Source of the DNA: Phlebiopsis flavidoalba
Lineage: Eukaryota > Basidiomycota > Agaricomycetes > Polyporales > Phanerochaetaceae
DNA: 64,000 nucleotides
Direction: 5' to 3'
Assembly (NCBI GenBank): GCA_035772785.1
Contig: JAOCPU010000012.1
Location: 372,001 to 436,000 of the forward strand
Part shown: positions 10,888-24,800 of the stretch, piece by piece
How positions within the stretch are numbered: position 1 is the stretch's first letter
How the letters are laid out: every line of letters starts with the position of its first letter
Notes under the pieces: model-generated
What the model saw: the letters and a program-made list of their open reading frames with translations, nothing else
Databases searched by the model: none
Told to the model about the DNA's origin: nothing
Translations under genes and position numbers: made by a program

Positions 10888-13800
10888 TCAATCTAGAGAT
10901 CTTCTGCTGAGGAGCTTGGTGATCTCTCTGTGCTCCCGAAGCCAGTCCGGGAATGAGACCTGACCCTCAGTCTCGCGCTCTCTTGTACTCAATGATGTAG
11001 TTGGCGCAAGACAATCAAAGTCCCGATAAGCGGTAGCTTGGCCATCGTGAGCGGCCCGGGATGTGGCGGATTAATAGCAGAGCCCACTTATCAGTAGTTG
11101 GATTCGCCCGGGTGAAAGTAGTGCTTCCTTTGCTTGGCACTAACACCTTCTCAGCGGCATCGACCTTGATGTTTTGTAGCTTGCCAAGGGCCCAGTAAAC
11201 GTCAGATTATAAACGGCAGCAGATCGGCTACGTGAATGACGTACTCATAAATCCGCCTTGCGAAGGATTCTGAACATCTTTGCATAAGACCTCTGGATCG
11301 CTTGGTCGGTGTCAAAAACCGCTTAGCCATCTCTGCCAGTGATGATAATACACCAACGAGCTGACACAGAATCGTCTTGTATTCGCCCCCTAGCAGAATC
11401 GCTATGTGAAGTCAGACTTAGTAAATCACTTAAATTGAAATGTACCTTGTAGGTACGCCTCTTCCTCCGAAGATAGGCCCTATCCATGGAAACGTAAATC
11501 TCGCGCAACATCACCTTCTCTGGAGTCGGGGCCTCGGTTTTGTCGTACTTTTGTCGTCCAATGTCGATCCGTTGTCCTGGTTGGCAATTCAGGCAAAACA
11601 AGCCCAGTGGCCCATGCCAGGTAGTGTCGTGACCTTCGTTAAATGAGGTCGTCCCCTCTTCAGTTACCTATTCAACTCAATCTTAACCGAATGATACCAT
11701 TAAACCGTAAACTTGACGTCCACCGACCCCATTCTTGACAATTCTAATAGATGAAATCACCAGCGGACGGATTACGACACCTGGACGAAGTGTGCGACCC
11801 GTTACCCAACCATCTGTCGTCACCAAGGCGTGATTCTAGGGAGTGGTTGCCTCTTGTTCGGTTCTGTTTGTATCAATAATAAGGGCCTACTGTTTCTCAG
11901 TACGCGCTCATTAAAAGCGCTCCCATGATCCCACTGCCTCACCCACCGATCGTAACTCCCCACCACTGACAACGAAAGGGGCGGTTCCAAGGACCGTGCC
12001 TATTCCAAAACATGCAATTCTGAAGCGCCATCAAGTGCGACAACCATTCATTCACCTTTCCAAGTCTCGCAAACTGTTTCTTCGGCCCGTCATGATGTCC
12101 TCTTCGGAGACTTGCCTCCCAGATAGGGATAATGTGAAAACACCCCGGGCTCTCTTTCGACTTCTCGGTAGATCAGTTCCGACCGGGATTATCGGCCGCC
12201 GCTCGGTCGACCGTACCTCCCTCATGAGGACGTCATCTCTTCCCCCAGTGCTTTCTTCCATATCTTCCTCTCGACCCTACCCCCGGATCTCCTATGATGT
12301 TTAGTCGACACTGTCTGCCGCCTAAACATATCGCTTCAGCTCGCCTCCGTACAAGAAGTAGGTAATGGAAACCATTTACTCTACGTTCTCTGAAAGAGGG
12401 CTTCCCTGCGACTAAGGCAGATCTAGTACAGGGGCCCTTCCGGCGACGTAATATCACGGGGTTCCCCTAAAACGGTGTGGATGGAATTGGCAAATCAGTC
12501 CGTTTAATAGAAAAATTAGAACAACTACTCTCACGCCCACGCCTTTTTCTTTACTAAGGACGTCCAGTAGGGTCAGGTTTACCTTTTTTGTTGGCCATCA
12601 GGTGCCCCCCCCCCCCCATGAGCTCTTCAACCTCCTTTCCAGCGCGCGTCCCGTAAACTATTCAGACATATTAGGGGGTGGGGGTTTTTTTCCCGGATTG
12701 AGGGTGAGTCACTATGTAAAACGCCCGACTTAACCCGCGACAGTAGGCATGCCAGCACTTGCATATACATTCAGCTGCGAAGCACATCATCCTTATGAAC
12801 GCATAAACGACACACCTAAGCCACAAACGCCAGTGTCCGTCATCGCGAGAATTGTGACAAACTTGTCGAGCTCCATCAGTGGTTTTAGTGATCGAAGACT
12901 TGTACCAGTAACGCTGCGCTGCGCCAGTTCTTAGAGAAACATAATGGGCAATCACGGCGGGCAATAATGGGGGGGTGGGGGGGGGGGCGACCCTGTACGA
13001 CACGCCTGTGATGACACGATCCAGTATCTGAGGTCTAATTCCTCAACACTAAGAGAATATACATTGCTCAGGCAGCTCATCTTCATGCAGTGGTTCGAGA
13101 AGAAGTCGCGCTCTTGAGGATTGATAAATTAGAGGCGGACAAAATTGCTTCCGGATCGATTGGCACAACCAACTTGTTTGACCTCGCGTCGGGAAGCGGC
13201 ATTCCTTCTCTAACCTATCGAACACGCTCGAGAGGTTTTTAAGGCTTGGAGGCCTTCTGCCATGATAATTCCTTCTCGAATGTGTTTGATGACTAGAACG
13301 TGGAGCATCAGTGTCAATCTCCTGATTATTATTCGCAGGATGATTGCATGTTACACCTTGGTCGTTCCTTCACATAAGGTCTCGATAGTCGGAAGAGAAT
13401 GCATAGTATCTTGGTTCAATCGTCTGTCCAGAATTACGCTTGGAAGATCTAATGAGTTCGAAATATCTCCGCAGGTTTTGCAGGCATAGGATCAATCCTG
13501 CGTTAGTAATTTTCCAACAAGCAGGCTACTAGAACTTACCCCTCTGAGCCTGAAGGAAAAGACGACTTTTGCCTCGTCATCCGTTGCCCTGTTCAGACAA
13601 ACCAAGGCATTTCGCGCCCCTAACTTCTATGAGTCTCGCAAATTGAAAAACTTCAGCACTAGCAGAAGTCCACCTGGTCAATCGGGCATCATCCACTGTA
13701 GTTCTTGACAGTATGGCCCTGCGAACGACAGCGGAGCAAGTCTAATGAGCAAGGACGGAAAAGGGTTGAGATACAACAGCCTCCCCGGTCAACACAATAT

Positions 13801-16800
13801 TGCTGCATCTCTGACTGTTATGATGTAATCTGGTAAGAATGGCACGATCTGAGCGCACAATCTCGGTATCATTGAGAGATGTAGCCGTGATAGAGAACGA
13901 GTCGAGGCGCTTGGGTAGCAGGGGCACCACGACACGGTTGGCATCCTCCAGCAGCCACTTTTCGAATTAGGACCAATACAATCTAAAATTCGTTACGATG
14001 AGCTGAGAGTGTTATCTCCTCTCGAGATCATGTAAGGGTATGTGATAACTCACAGAATGCGGTCATCGGTGTGCTTTTCTTCCACGACCAAGTGTGACAG
14101 TTCACTACAATGGGCGTGTTGGGGTTGCGCGAAAGAGACCGGCCCGTTCATCATCAAGTCTGTGAGGTCTGAAAAGTCGTGAGGACGTTCCGCATTGATT
14201 GGCACCCGTGCATATTTCAGCTCAATGCCGTCGTGGACGCGTTTGCGGAGATGCCATGATATCCTTCCAGATATCAAGAACAGATATTAGTGGCTATCGA
14301 CCTCTTCCCATACAGGTATGGACGGAGCCATCATGTGTTTCTGTGTTGAAGAAGTAAGCCTTTTCCGACAGGTTAGTGAGCCTCGGGAGGATTCAATGAG
14401 TTCCTCAGACTCACCTGCCACCGAAAGACAGAAGCTCTGCTGTGACATCATCGAAAAACGGAGGCGCTCTTCGAGAACCTCGAGGCGGAGACGCAGATAT
14501 ACCGCCATAGTCCCTGTTGACGTATCAGCAGAAACCACCAAAGCGATGATCAGCTGCTCACACAGTCCTTTCATAATTACGTAGCGTAAAGCGTTCGCGC
14601 CTTAGGCAGAAAGGCGCGCCATTAACGTATACAACTTGGCTCTTCCCGAAGAGTAATCCAAAGGATTTGCTGCGTGGAAGGGTTCGCCTGCCTATAACAA
14701 CACGTTTAACAACTTCGTCAATGGCCTCCAAAGCTCGGGCTGGCCGAGGGCGTAAAAATCTTCGTTTGTTCCGGGAATATTTCGGAAGTTGATAGCGCCA
14801 CGGATAACCGTCCGGAACATATTGCGACTTGCTCAGTTCCATTGGTCCGATTTGAGGAGAGTACTGTACATATCGATTAGAGTAGTGCTTGAACAATGAC
14901 GACCAGGACCTACCCTTCGCGAAGCTAATAATGCCGCTTCGAGTCTGACGGCAGGAAAACGTGGGTCAAGGGTTGTGGATATACCATTAGTGACATACAC
15001 ACCTTCACGATGACGTGGTCAGTGTTACTCATCACCAAGAATCTGGCCACCTAGCAATCGCGATATCGTTCTTACTGGCTCAGCACCAAACCAAGGCGCC
15101 GAACCTTCTGCTCCAGACTTCGACAGGCTCGAAAGGTCGTTGACAGGCTGGAAAGAAATATTTTAACCTCGAGCCGTTACGTCTTCCTCAAGAACATGTG
15201 ATTTTGACTTATACGAAAATGATGAAGGAAAGAGCGCCGTGTGCTTAGACGGGGATACTCACTTCCAGATTGCTGGTACGCCGCCTGTAGACTGCAGTCA
15301 GCATGAGTGATATAGAAAAACGTCATATGCACTCGTCAGCCTTCAGCCATTCAGGCAGAATGTTTGGGTCAATACTAGAGAGACCGACTTCGGAGTCAAT
15401 GAAAAGTTATGGAACGAACGCGATAATAGTAAGGAAACTATCATGCGTGTATGAGATGATGCACAGAGAAGAGCTGCGTATACGCGTCTATTTCTCCAAG
15501 CCTCTGACTGCTTTGTCGAGGAAAATATCCTCGCATACCTCTTCGTACTCCATTGTACAGAGTCAATGGAGTACGTATACGGTGGGTAAGAATATGTCTT
15601 CTCGCAGGTTTGTAACCTGGTCGCCTTTAGTATATCTTAGTTCCCACCGCATGTAGGCGTTTGAACGACACATACATGGAGTCGATGACCCGATCCGACA
15701 AGCATTCTTAGCCTTCATGCCATTGCTCTATGGCAGCCCAATAAACTTAGAATAATGCCGTAGTTGCCCATATGAGCCTTGCGTAGATTGTTGAAGGCAG
15801 CTCAGGGTTCTCGTCAATAATGAGCAGTTCAATACGCAGGATTGAGAGCATCTCGGATTTGTGATCGACCATATGTTAATATATTGAAATCATTGATGCG
15901 CAGACAATAAGACTAGGATGAGAAACTAGAAAATACACTGCTGGAGGATGTAGGTGATTCTTAGTAGGGAACGATTTAAGTCCTGTTGCAAATTCGCTTG
16001 CTCCAAAGATTGCATTAACCGGAGATCAGCCACAACCTATGACAGGGGCTCAATGATGCGGTATAAAAGAGTGAGCTTGATGCCCACCCTGGCTGCCAAA
16101 AGGCTATTGCGGAACGACCATTTATTCAAATTTTAAACTTTGAGTAGAGAGTCGCGTAGACACTCCACTGTGCTCACACCTGACCTATGGGCTTCACACT
16201 CTTTGGGGCGAAGGGGTCGTCGAACCCGCGCTCAATAAGCTGCTTCCGGCTTCCTACGTATTATGCAGGCAGCAAACCATTGCGAACGTAGTGCGAACGG
16301 CACCTTGGCCACAATTGAACACCACACGGCACGTCCGTAAGGATCTGCGCGCTTGATGATTTGGGTGTATGCGTCAAGATAGTTATCCATGAATTGCTCG
16401 CGAATCAGTCCTGATGTCTCGCGGCTGTCGGGGAAGCCTACCTCGATTGGACGGTCCGGGGAGATTGGGATTCTGTAATGTTCCCCGTTAGACTGGTTCC
16501 CCATCAAATGTCAATGCCAGACGCTACCGGTAATACTGTGAGAGAAAGTGTGAGTCCGTTTGTTTGCAAATCGAAGAGCTCAAGCTTACATCCACGTTCC
16601 ATCCTTCCTTCCTTCATTCCGTCCATGAGTTCTCTCATAGTCTTGACATTTCCGGCATCCAACGGACGTCCATGTGGGAAGAATAGCCCCCTCTTCGGTG
16701 AGTTCCTGAGTCAGAGGCTTATTGGAGAGTTTGGGTTTGTTCGAAAATTTGATCAGAATATAGCACACGAAAACTGCTTACCAACTTCGTTGTGAGTGAG

Positions 16801-17663
16801 AATCAGACCTCCGTTGCCTTATCAAAGGCGAAGTCAGATGATAAGTCAGTCACGCAAGGAACAAACGTACTTATGCGCTTAGCCCGCAAGAATATCATTC
16901 TTCAGACGTAGCTCTATAGCTTCTAAGTTCTCCGCCCGGTTTGACATCTTCAGAAGTTGCGCCGAGGCTCGGATGCATCACGCAATACAAACGGTCGGCA
17001 GATAGACATAGACTTGGAGATAAAGAAGAGATTGTAGGCCATTTCAATAGTTTATGTGTGAGGAAGAAGAGGTAAGGTCGTACCGACTGGCTCTTCACGC
17101 GTGGAAAACCATATTACATGCGTTGGGTTTGGCGTCTGGGGCCGACATCGGAGAACAGAACAGAATACCTCTTAAGCCCTGGGTACGGGGCTGAGCGACA
17201 CCAAATACGTTCAGGTTGCCTTTCTCTTGGCGCTCCTAAAGTTCGGGTGCATACCATGTATGTTGACTTCCAGGTCCAAGGCTCTGCCTACACGGGCGCG
17301 TTAACGCAGCGCATAGGTACGCGGCTGATACTCACCACACGGCCGCAATAATCTGTCCCTGTCAGTATGAAGCCACGGGACAAGACGCTTCCCACTGCTT
17401 ATACTCGTCTTCACAACAGATGGTCAGCCCAGACCGTAGTAGTTTGCGGCATGAGGTCAAGAGGCTCGGTTTCCTGTGCTGGAGGCGTGGGTACTCATCT
17501 CTTGAGATCGTGCCCGTGTTAGACTCACTCAAGAGTCTTTTGCGCGTGGCCGGTTGAGATGCCAGAGGCTATCAAAGGAGGAGTTTCCAATCCCTCTTTG
17601 GAGGTAGAGGTGGCAGAGGTGGTGGCGGCGCGGCAGCGGAGGAGGACCGACCAGCATCCCCAT
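10888..17663 (-). CDS. Paladin/PTP-like phytase-domain protein (three tandem domains)
   Basis: This belongs to the PALD1/inositol-hexakisphosphate-domain family of cysteine-phosphatase folds. The broken reading shows three repeats. Domain 1: GAPNFRSAK, NLNVFGVAQPRTQGLR, WFSTREEP, FVLRDASEPRR, then FNCG(Q)GAVRTTFAMV, with an intact C-x5-R signature (Cys codon 16311-16313, Arg codon 16293-16295). Domain 2: LRKAHMGNYGIILSLLGC near 15750, GAINFRNIPGT near 14790, REEPIVYVNGAPFCLRRERF, YGGISAS, a Cys at 14097-14099 with a damaged loop, and YWS.FEKWLLEDANR. Domain 3: MAEGLQALK near 13255, FFSNHCMKMS, GVFT..PIW and SEEDIMT near 12120, and GRT near 11800. The end is ILLGGEYKTILCQLVGVLS, NYIIEYKRAR, then GQVSFPDWLREHREITKLLS and RRSLD-stop at 10888. 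A clear intron lies at 13496-13539. It carries dozens of frame changes. The start at 17663 is a guess. The enzyme's substrate in fungi is not established. Confidence 0.85.
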
Positions 17664-20600
17664 GGCAGAGTTGGGGTTGCGTTTATCGCAATCGCCTTGC
17701 TTCGATACCATTGAACGAGGTATAGCCAACTTCACTCAGACAAGACGGCGATAGGAAAGTCGATTGTAGGTCTTCCAGGGATCTGCAACGAAGAGAAAGG
17801 CTGTAAACGTAGACGGTAAGAACGTGGTCGCGGCGAGCTCTACGAAAGGGAATAACGTCGGCGTAGATATTGGGCGCTAACTTCTGCATTTCGGAACGAC
17901 CGCCGAAGAGGTGAAATATTTATTTGAGCCGGGTCATTTATCGTGGAAATTGCAGAAGAAGAATACATAGGGATACTGTTGTCGCACATACATGTAGAAA
18001 ACACCGGGCTCACGAGGTATAGGGTGAACACAGACGCGCGGGGCTGTGAGCAAAAATTTCGGAGGGACGGAGATCGTCTTATACCTGGGTACTACCGCCA
18101 TGTGTCATCAATCCTTCGACGCTGGACGTCAATTACCCTAGGGTTCCGTGATTGATGGTGAGATTGATACTAAACTACTACAGTACCTTAAGATACCGAG
18201 AGGAATATTCACCTTGTGGTCTACACCGGATCTAGACATCATGAGTCGTGTCATCGCGGCTGCAAAAATCATCGATGTGCAAACATGGGGAAGCCGTAAA
18301 TACGTGACCCTCGGTTCGCATGGTTCAGTGAGAATTACAATGATCAAAGACTGAAGCGTCCTCAATCTCAAAATTTTTTGCGCGACAAAGTCCCACCCGG
18401 CGATAAAAATAACTTTATCAATAAGTTCCCAGGCGGCTTCGCCCATCACAATCCCTAGGCGGATTGAAGGAATCTCAGGAGCGGACCTAAGACAGTATGA
18501 TTTCTAAATCTACTATCTGTATGAAAATTTGGCGAAGCGGTTGAAAAAAGTATCCTTGGCTATTCCTCCATTGCTTATTGTACTCAGAGGCCTCCACCGT
18601 GGGCGTCTGAACTCCAGAGGGATTGCCTCTAACTGAGTCCTCTCAATCAAGTGCAGTCAGTACACTCAGCCAGTTAAGAGGCGGAATATTTGATCGCCTG
18701 TGTGGTTGTATTCCGCGATATGATGCACTGGCTAGGCAATTACTAGTGTGAATGGCCGATGTGCGCATCAGAATCGTGTGCCTCCCAGGACTTACTGCCA
18801 GAAGCCTAAGCGTTTTGGCTACTTACAAGCCTTACAACTCAGTACTAGGTGGCCGGCCTTGGCCCCCCCTCGAAGTACACTCAGGGCACCCTTGCACAGT
18901 GACATGAGTCACATCAAACACCCACAGAACCGCTGACAAGCATCTGCAAATCGACCTATCCTGACCGGCACCGCCGGTCCGGGCGACTCATTGCGCCGGC
19001 ATCACACTAGGCCCTGTGCTGGCCCCCATAACACGGGCCAGACGGGAAGGCTGGGACAGATGCACACAGGAATGCGACTCACAATTGCGATGCGGCGAGC
19101 ACCGTCAGAGCGGTGTCTACGCGTCAGATTCTCTAGCACCCATATAATACGTGGCGTTCTAAGCACCTCTCGCTGTAACAGGATTGCTCCCCGCCACAAC
19201 CAATAGTGCTAGGCCCATGCCGGTCTGAAGCTCATGACTCATGAGTACCTTCTAGTCGTGTCCGTCGCCAAAAACGCGCCCCTGCTAGGATCGCTAAAAT
19301 TTCTGACATGTCCAGTCTCCTCTTTACTACCATCAGTGTCTACACGCTCTAAGGACTTTTTCTCCGCTTTTACACATGGAGTGAGTAAAATGCTGTCGTT
19401 AACAAAAGAACTTGAAAGGCTAATGCCCGATGGCGAAAAGTTCAACATTGGAAATATATTCTAAAAGAAACCACTGAGGAAGTGAATGTTTCATGAAAGG
19501 ATGCACCTGAATGAAAACATAGTACGTATGGGAAACCTGAAACAAAGTATTACATTTGGGAGTGATCTAGACAAGTGTGCTAGTGATAAGCGGCTTCGCG
19601 TGAGGAGCACACGACTCACGCACGTTAAAGGTAATGTTGTATAAGACTGCATGACGAACAAAGATCACGAAGTGGGAAATTTCTATCCTCCTTGCCCACA
19701 CCTCTGTCCGCAGAGTTCCTAGTTACTCATCGGCTACCAGTGACAACGATTGTCCACCGCCGTGAAGATTCTGGACGCGCGGAGAGGAGCGTCAAGGAGA
19801 AGCCGCCAGTGGCTGTCTGCTTGACTGGTACGACAACATCGTTCTGCGGGTACAACAACGCAAAGATGGAAAGATAGACGAAGCGCCATGGCCGCTGACG
19901 AGTTTCAACAGACCCCCGACGTTCATTATACGAATTGTGTTCGTTCTCGCAACCTCCGGGACGGGAGGCCTACGAAGGAGTAGAGGGGGTGTCACGCGGA
20001 AGGGACAAGGAGCGATATGTGCAGAAAGGACAATTCCGGAGATGGCGGGACCAAGACCAGGTTTAGGGCTGGGGATGCGAAGAGAGAGAAACAAATCAAT
20101 GCCACCCACTCACAGGCAAGCAAAGCCATGTACGATCACGGTCAACGGTTACAAGCCGACAAGGCAAAACGTTACCAGCGAATAATAACCAAGAACCCAC
20201 GAAGGTGGACGGCCGATAGTGCGCTGAAGCACACACCCCTGTCGCGAGGGCCAACCGGAGGTGATGGCAAATGGCCAGGTTATGAGCTCGCGGCACCTTG
20301 CGCGAGGCACATTGGAATTGAAGCCAATGCGGTCAACATGAGAGCCCACAGATGGGGATCGTCCATGATTCGCTACGCAAAACACGGATCAGCTTGGGTC
20401 GTTCGCAATGTTATAGTTGGGCGGACTGTATCGAGGGCGGACGTCAGCAGTGACGGGGGACCATAATGATATCAGCGGACAGCGCCAGGTAAACGGTCTT
20501 GTGGCCGCGACGGGGTTCAGTCTTCCTGCCATAGCTCTGCTCGCTGGCCACGGCCGGCTCTCTGCTCGAGGAGGTTGGACGATGTTGATGGGGACGAGGG

Positions 20601-21850
20601 GCTGGCCGGAGTGAGCGAGCGAGGAGAGGAGATCAGGAGGCACATATTAACAAGACCAACGAACGGGGTCGTGAGCATCTTCCGCCGGAGCAGCCTGGTC
20701 CAGGGACATGAGATTACTGGAGAGGCTGCGCTCTCCGTCGAGGACGAACATTCCCTGGCGAACCGTTTTGTGGTGCGCGGCAGCTCGCTGGTGCTGCTCG
20801 TTCCAAGGGGTGAGGCTCTCAACATCGCTTGGGAATGTTACGGCGAGTTGCCCCTCGTAGTTCGACTGGAAAGGGTTGAGAGGCCATACTGAAGTATGGT
20901 TGAGGGGGGGTACCTAAAGACCTTCGGTATTATATATGGCAAAAATAATCGTTTCACGCTTGCGCGTGACAAGATCGAGACCCAGCCCCGCGGAATCCCG
21001 CGAGTTCCCGCGTTACAGAAGCCAATTCAGGGGTGGTGCCACCTGCCCTTGGCGCTTATCAATTGCACACGCATGATGCTGAAATATAGGGAACGGATAT
21101 GCTTGATCGCTTCTCTGCGATGGGGGGAATCTCGGAATCGTACCCTGGCAGGAAGTTCTGTACCTCAAGGCAGCCATAGAAGAGGACTGCCTAGTTAAGG
21201 ATGATGATGTTCTGCTAAAGCTTGATAGAGCATCTCTATCACTAGAAAGTCGACGAATAGATACCTTATGGTTCGCGCAGCAACTGTTATAGTTCCATCA
21301 TAGGAACATACCGACGACAGACACCAAGGGTATGGCTAGACGCCTTTGGAAAGAACATCACTCACCCAAGTTGGCCAACCAGAGCGTCGACGATCAGCGT
21401 CAGACTTGAAATGATGTTCTCTTGCGAGCCAGTCCTGAGGCCTGAGCACAAGATATCAGCCTCGAGTCGAATAAAAGCTGAGACAGATTATTTGGGGACC
21501 GGTTGGACCAACAATTCTCCGCTCTGTTCGAGGCGAGTTAGGATGAGCTATGCATCATTCTATGCCGAGAGGTCGACCCGAGAGCCTCCCTCTCGTTCGC
21601 AGGCCGAACCTGGTTGAAACAATACCGGCACCTAGCATCTATTTGTTAGATGATTAGAAGAGAGCGAGGGACGACTTACTACAGCCTTCGATTTGATGAT
21701 TGTCGAACCGGGCCACTGAGCTGCTGGAGCACATCTACGGGACCCCGGGAAAGTAAACACGTGTTTGGGTTTGACCATTGAGAGAATAAACGCGTGTAGG
21801 TACAAATAAAATGAGGTCCGAAATCATTACATAAATATAAGGGGGCAAAA
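17664..21850. other. Unresolved stretch, possible broken gene on the minus strand
   Basis: I recognise no family in these 4.2 kb. The most protein-like reading is on the minus strand at 20430-20889. There, across frames, I see NPFQSNYEGQLAVTFPSD, then VESLTPWNEQHQRAAAHH and GMFVLDGERSLSSNLMSLDQ. A further piece, NFLPGYDSEIPPIAEKR, lies near 21130-21190. Plus-strand frames at 18148-18354 and 20017-20466 have less natural composition. The neighbouring paladin gene also looked empty until its motifs were pieced together, so a real gene here is plausible. I cannot name one. Confidence 0.3.
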
Positions 21851-24800
21851 TTAATCTTCAACGATCTCACGAAGCCGCAAGCCGATGTTGGTCAAGATCG
21901 CAGCAAGAAGGAGGAACGCTAGCACGGTCGGACCGTACTTGTCGTAGTACATCCCATCCGCCAAAGCGATGACGAATGCTGTAGGCGCGGTATACAAAAA
22001 TTATCGCCGAGTAGGCAATAGCCGCGAGCGCAACAAACGTGAAGAGGCCCGCGCTAACGAGCCCCACGGTTGTCGTCGGGTGGTATGAAGTTAAGGAGCG
22101 CGGTAGCAAATGGTTCCGATGTAGATTGCGAAATGGAGCCATTTCTAGTAAAGTGTCAGGTCAGCGTCAAGTACATCTCGGCGCAACGCAGTGTGGTTAT
22201 GCGCACCAGGAATGTTCTCTCGGTGGCAAAGTAGACTTTCGGTTCGACTCGAACAGGTACGGCAACCTTCTTGCCTGGGGGCGCGCGCCAGTTACGCTCG
22301 AGGAGCCTCTCGCTATCACGCAGCGCGCGCTGGGGATGGTCCGACCTGGGATTCGTCTTCGTCCTCATCTTCAGCCACGTCCTCTACACGTGCCCGTTGC
22401 CTCTCAGCGTCCGCCTTCAGTCTATCTCGCAGAGTTTCGTCAAATGCCGATGATGGCGCCAGTGGGTCAAATGGAAAGAGCCCGAGTCTTGTTCTCCTCA
22501 GGGCGTGACGCTTTACCAGAGTGCTTTCGTAACTTCAAGAATGGTGTACGTTCATCAGCGTCTTCTTCGTTGTCGCTCTCATCGACTGGGTGAGTAACGT
22601 CGCGTGCCTGAACAACACCGCTCGGTGATCCATTCGAGCCCTCATTATGCAGACGTTCGCGTTCCTTGAGGGACTTCTCTCGGAAGGCGATTGCCGCGGC
22701 CACTTCCGACTCCGTGAGACCTGTGCGTGCCCCTTCATCTTTGGCTATAGCCAACAACATAATGCATTAGCGGTAGGAGGATACGGCGAATGACATCGCT
22801 CACCCGGCGTGAGGTCCATGTCCTCATCCTCTTCGCCTTCTGACACGGGCTCAGCGTACGCTTGAGAATGATGTTCAGGTGTGAGAGCACCAGACGATCC
22901 AGAACCTTGACGTTCGGAGCCACTTGTTCGTGATGAGGAATGAAGAGGGCGTTCAATCTGAAGAGCGCCCGTATCAGGCTTCAGGATATCCACGTCCACT
23001 AGCGAACGTCGGGAAGATTAGCGCCACGGAATGTCCCACCGCAGGCCGTCTTGAACTTACTTTGAGGGAGCCAAAACGGAACAAGGTCCACTCGCTCGGG
23101 AAGGAGAGTCGCGCAGCCATGGATGAATTTACTAACGTCATCAGCGTTAGTGTCCCAGCAAACCAGGATAGGCGGGCGTATTACCTGAACTGTAGTGCGT
23201 GTCAGTAGCTACGTAGTACGTCGAGATTGTCAGGTCCGTACCTTTGGAACCGCTTCCACGAGATGGGAAGACACAAGATCCGTTACCCACTGCGGGGGTT
23301 CTTGACCATACTGGGTCTGGAGCTTGACTTCTAGGACACCATATCTGATATTCACATAATTAAGTCATCAATTTGTCATGGCGTTCGAAAAGGGTGACAT
23401 ACTTGAATAGCTCTTTGTCGCTGGAAGGTAACTGGTCGAACGGATGGTCAATTCCGATGTCCATCCTGCGCCAATTGTCGCCGGAGCGGATTTTCCCGTC
23501 CCAATTGTCCTCACGGACCATTGTTAGCTCGGTATCGAGCGAGATACGAACTCGAGCGTCTCCTGGAAGCTGGAACGCGGTACGATTGTAAAACGTTCGC
23601 ATTACTGCGCAACCCTGCGCTCAGTACGAAATAATATATCAAACGTCAGGTCAGCGTCACGCACCAGGGACGAGCTTCTTAGTCAGAACAGCATATTGAA
23701 CCTCGTTAGCGAGTTGTATCATGCTATCAACCTCATCCTGTTTCTTCTTTCCCTTGGTAACGAGAGCCTGAAACTCCTCGTCCATCGTGTACTCGCCACG
23801 TAAGAAGGCGTTAACTAAATGTTCCTTGATAGGAAAACGAGCCTTGACAGATTTCTCGCCGGTCCAGTCTTCGCGGTGTGTCTTACGCTCGACGAAGATC
23901 TGTTTGCCCGCTACGGCGTCAGAGACCGTACACAAGGGGGAGGAATGCCCTACGGTTTTTTCTGCTCCATGTCACCATACCAGCGCAGACGAACTGCTTC
24001 AGCGCCTTCAGTTTTCTCTAGCCGACCGAGGTATAACTCGAGATCCTCATTGTCAAAGTAGACCGATGTGATAGCTGTGCTTTCATGAGTGATGATTAGG
24101 AGACAGGAAATCATCGGTTGCTTACCTGCGTCTTTAGTCTCGAACTCCTTTGCAGCGTTGAAGACTGCGTATACGTCGAAAAAGAGTACAAACTGTAGAG
24201 GTATGGCGACATACCGAGAACAGGGAGGTGCTTCAGGATAGCGAGCTTAAGATGAACAAGGTTGTCGGGGTGAACCTGAGCTGCACGTCAACATGCTGTG
24301 CTAGAATTTGAAGTCGCGATACTATACCCATTACTTCGTGGTTTGACGAACGAATGCGCTCTGGTTACCTCCAGCGCTGGAGTCACCCTGCACAGGATGG
24401 CCTCGTGTGCGAACCAGGTCATACAGTTTCGATAGCTTCACAATGAGACCATCCCAGTTGTATTTATAGAATGGCCGCTTCTCGAGATAGTCTTGCACAA
24501 AAGTTGTTTTTTAAAGAGCGACCTGTTTTGTTTCTGGGCAAGAGATGAAATCTAGCTTGCGAAGGCGAAATATGAACATACGTCGTGTTTCTGAGACGAG
24601 GTGAGCGCGTCTTTGCGAAGGATATGCGAGTGGGGCATACCTTGAGAATCTTCATGAAGCCTGTAATATTTAGCTTCGTGTAGAGCGGCGCCAGGTCGTG
24701 CACATCACGGGCGACAAGTTGTTGCTACCTTCCTCTTCGAGGATCAAGAACTGGTCCTCTAGCGCATCCACAGAGTGGACGTCCTCGGAGTCCATCTCGT

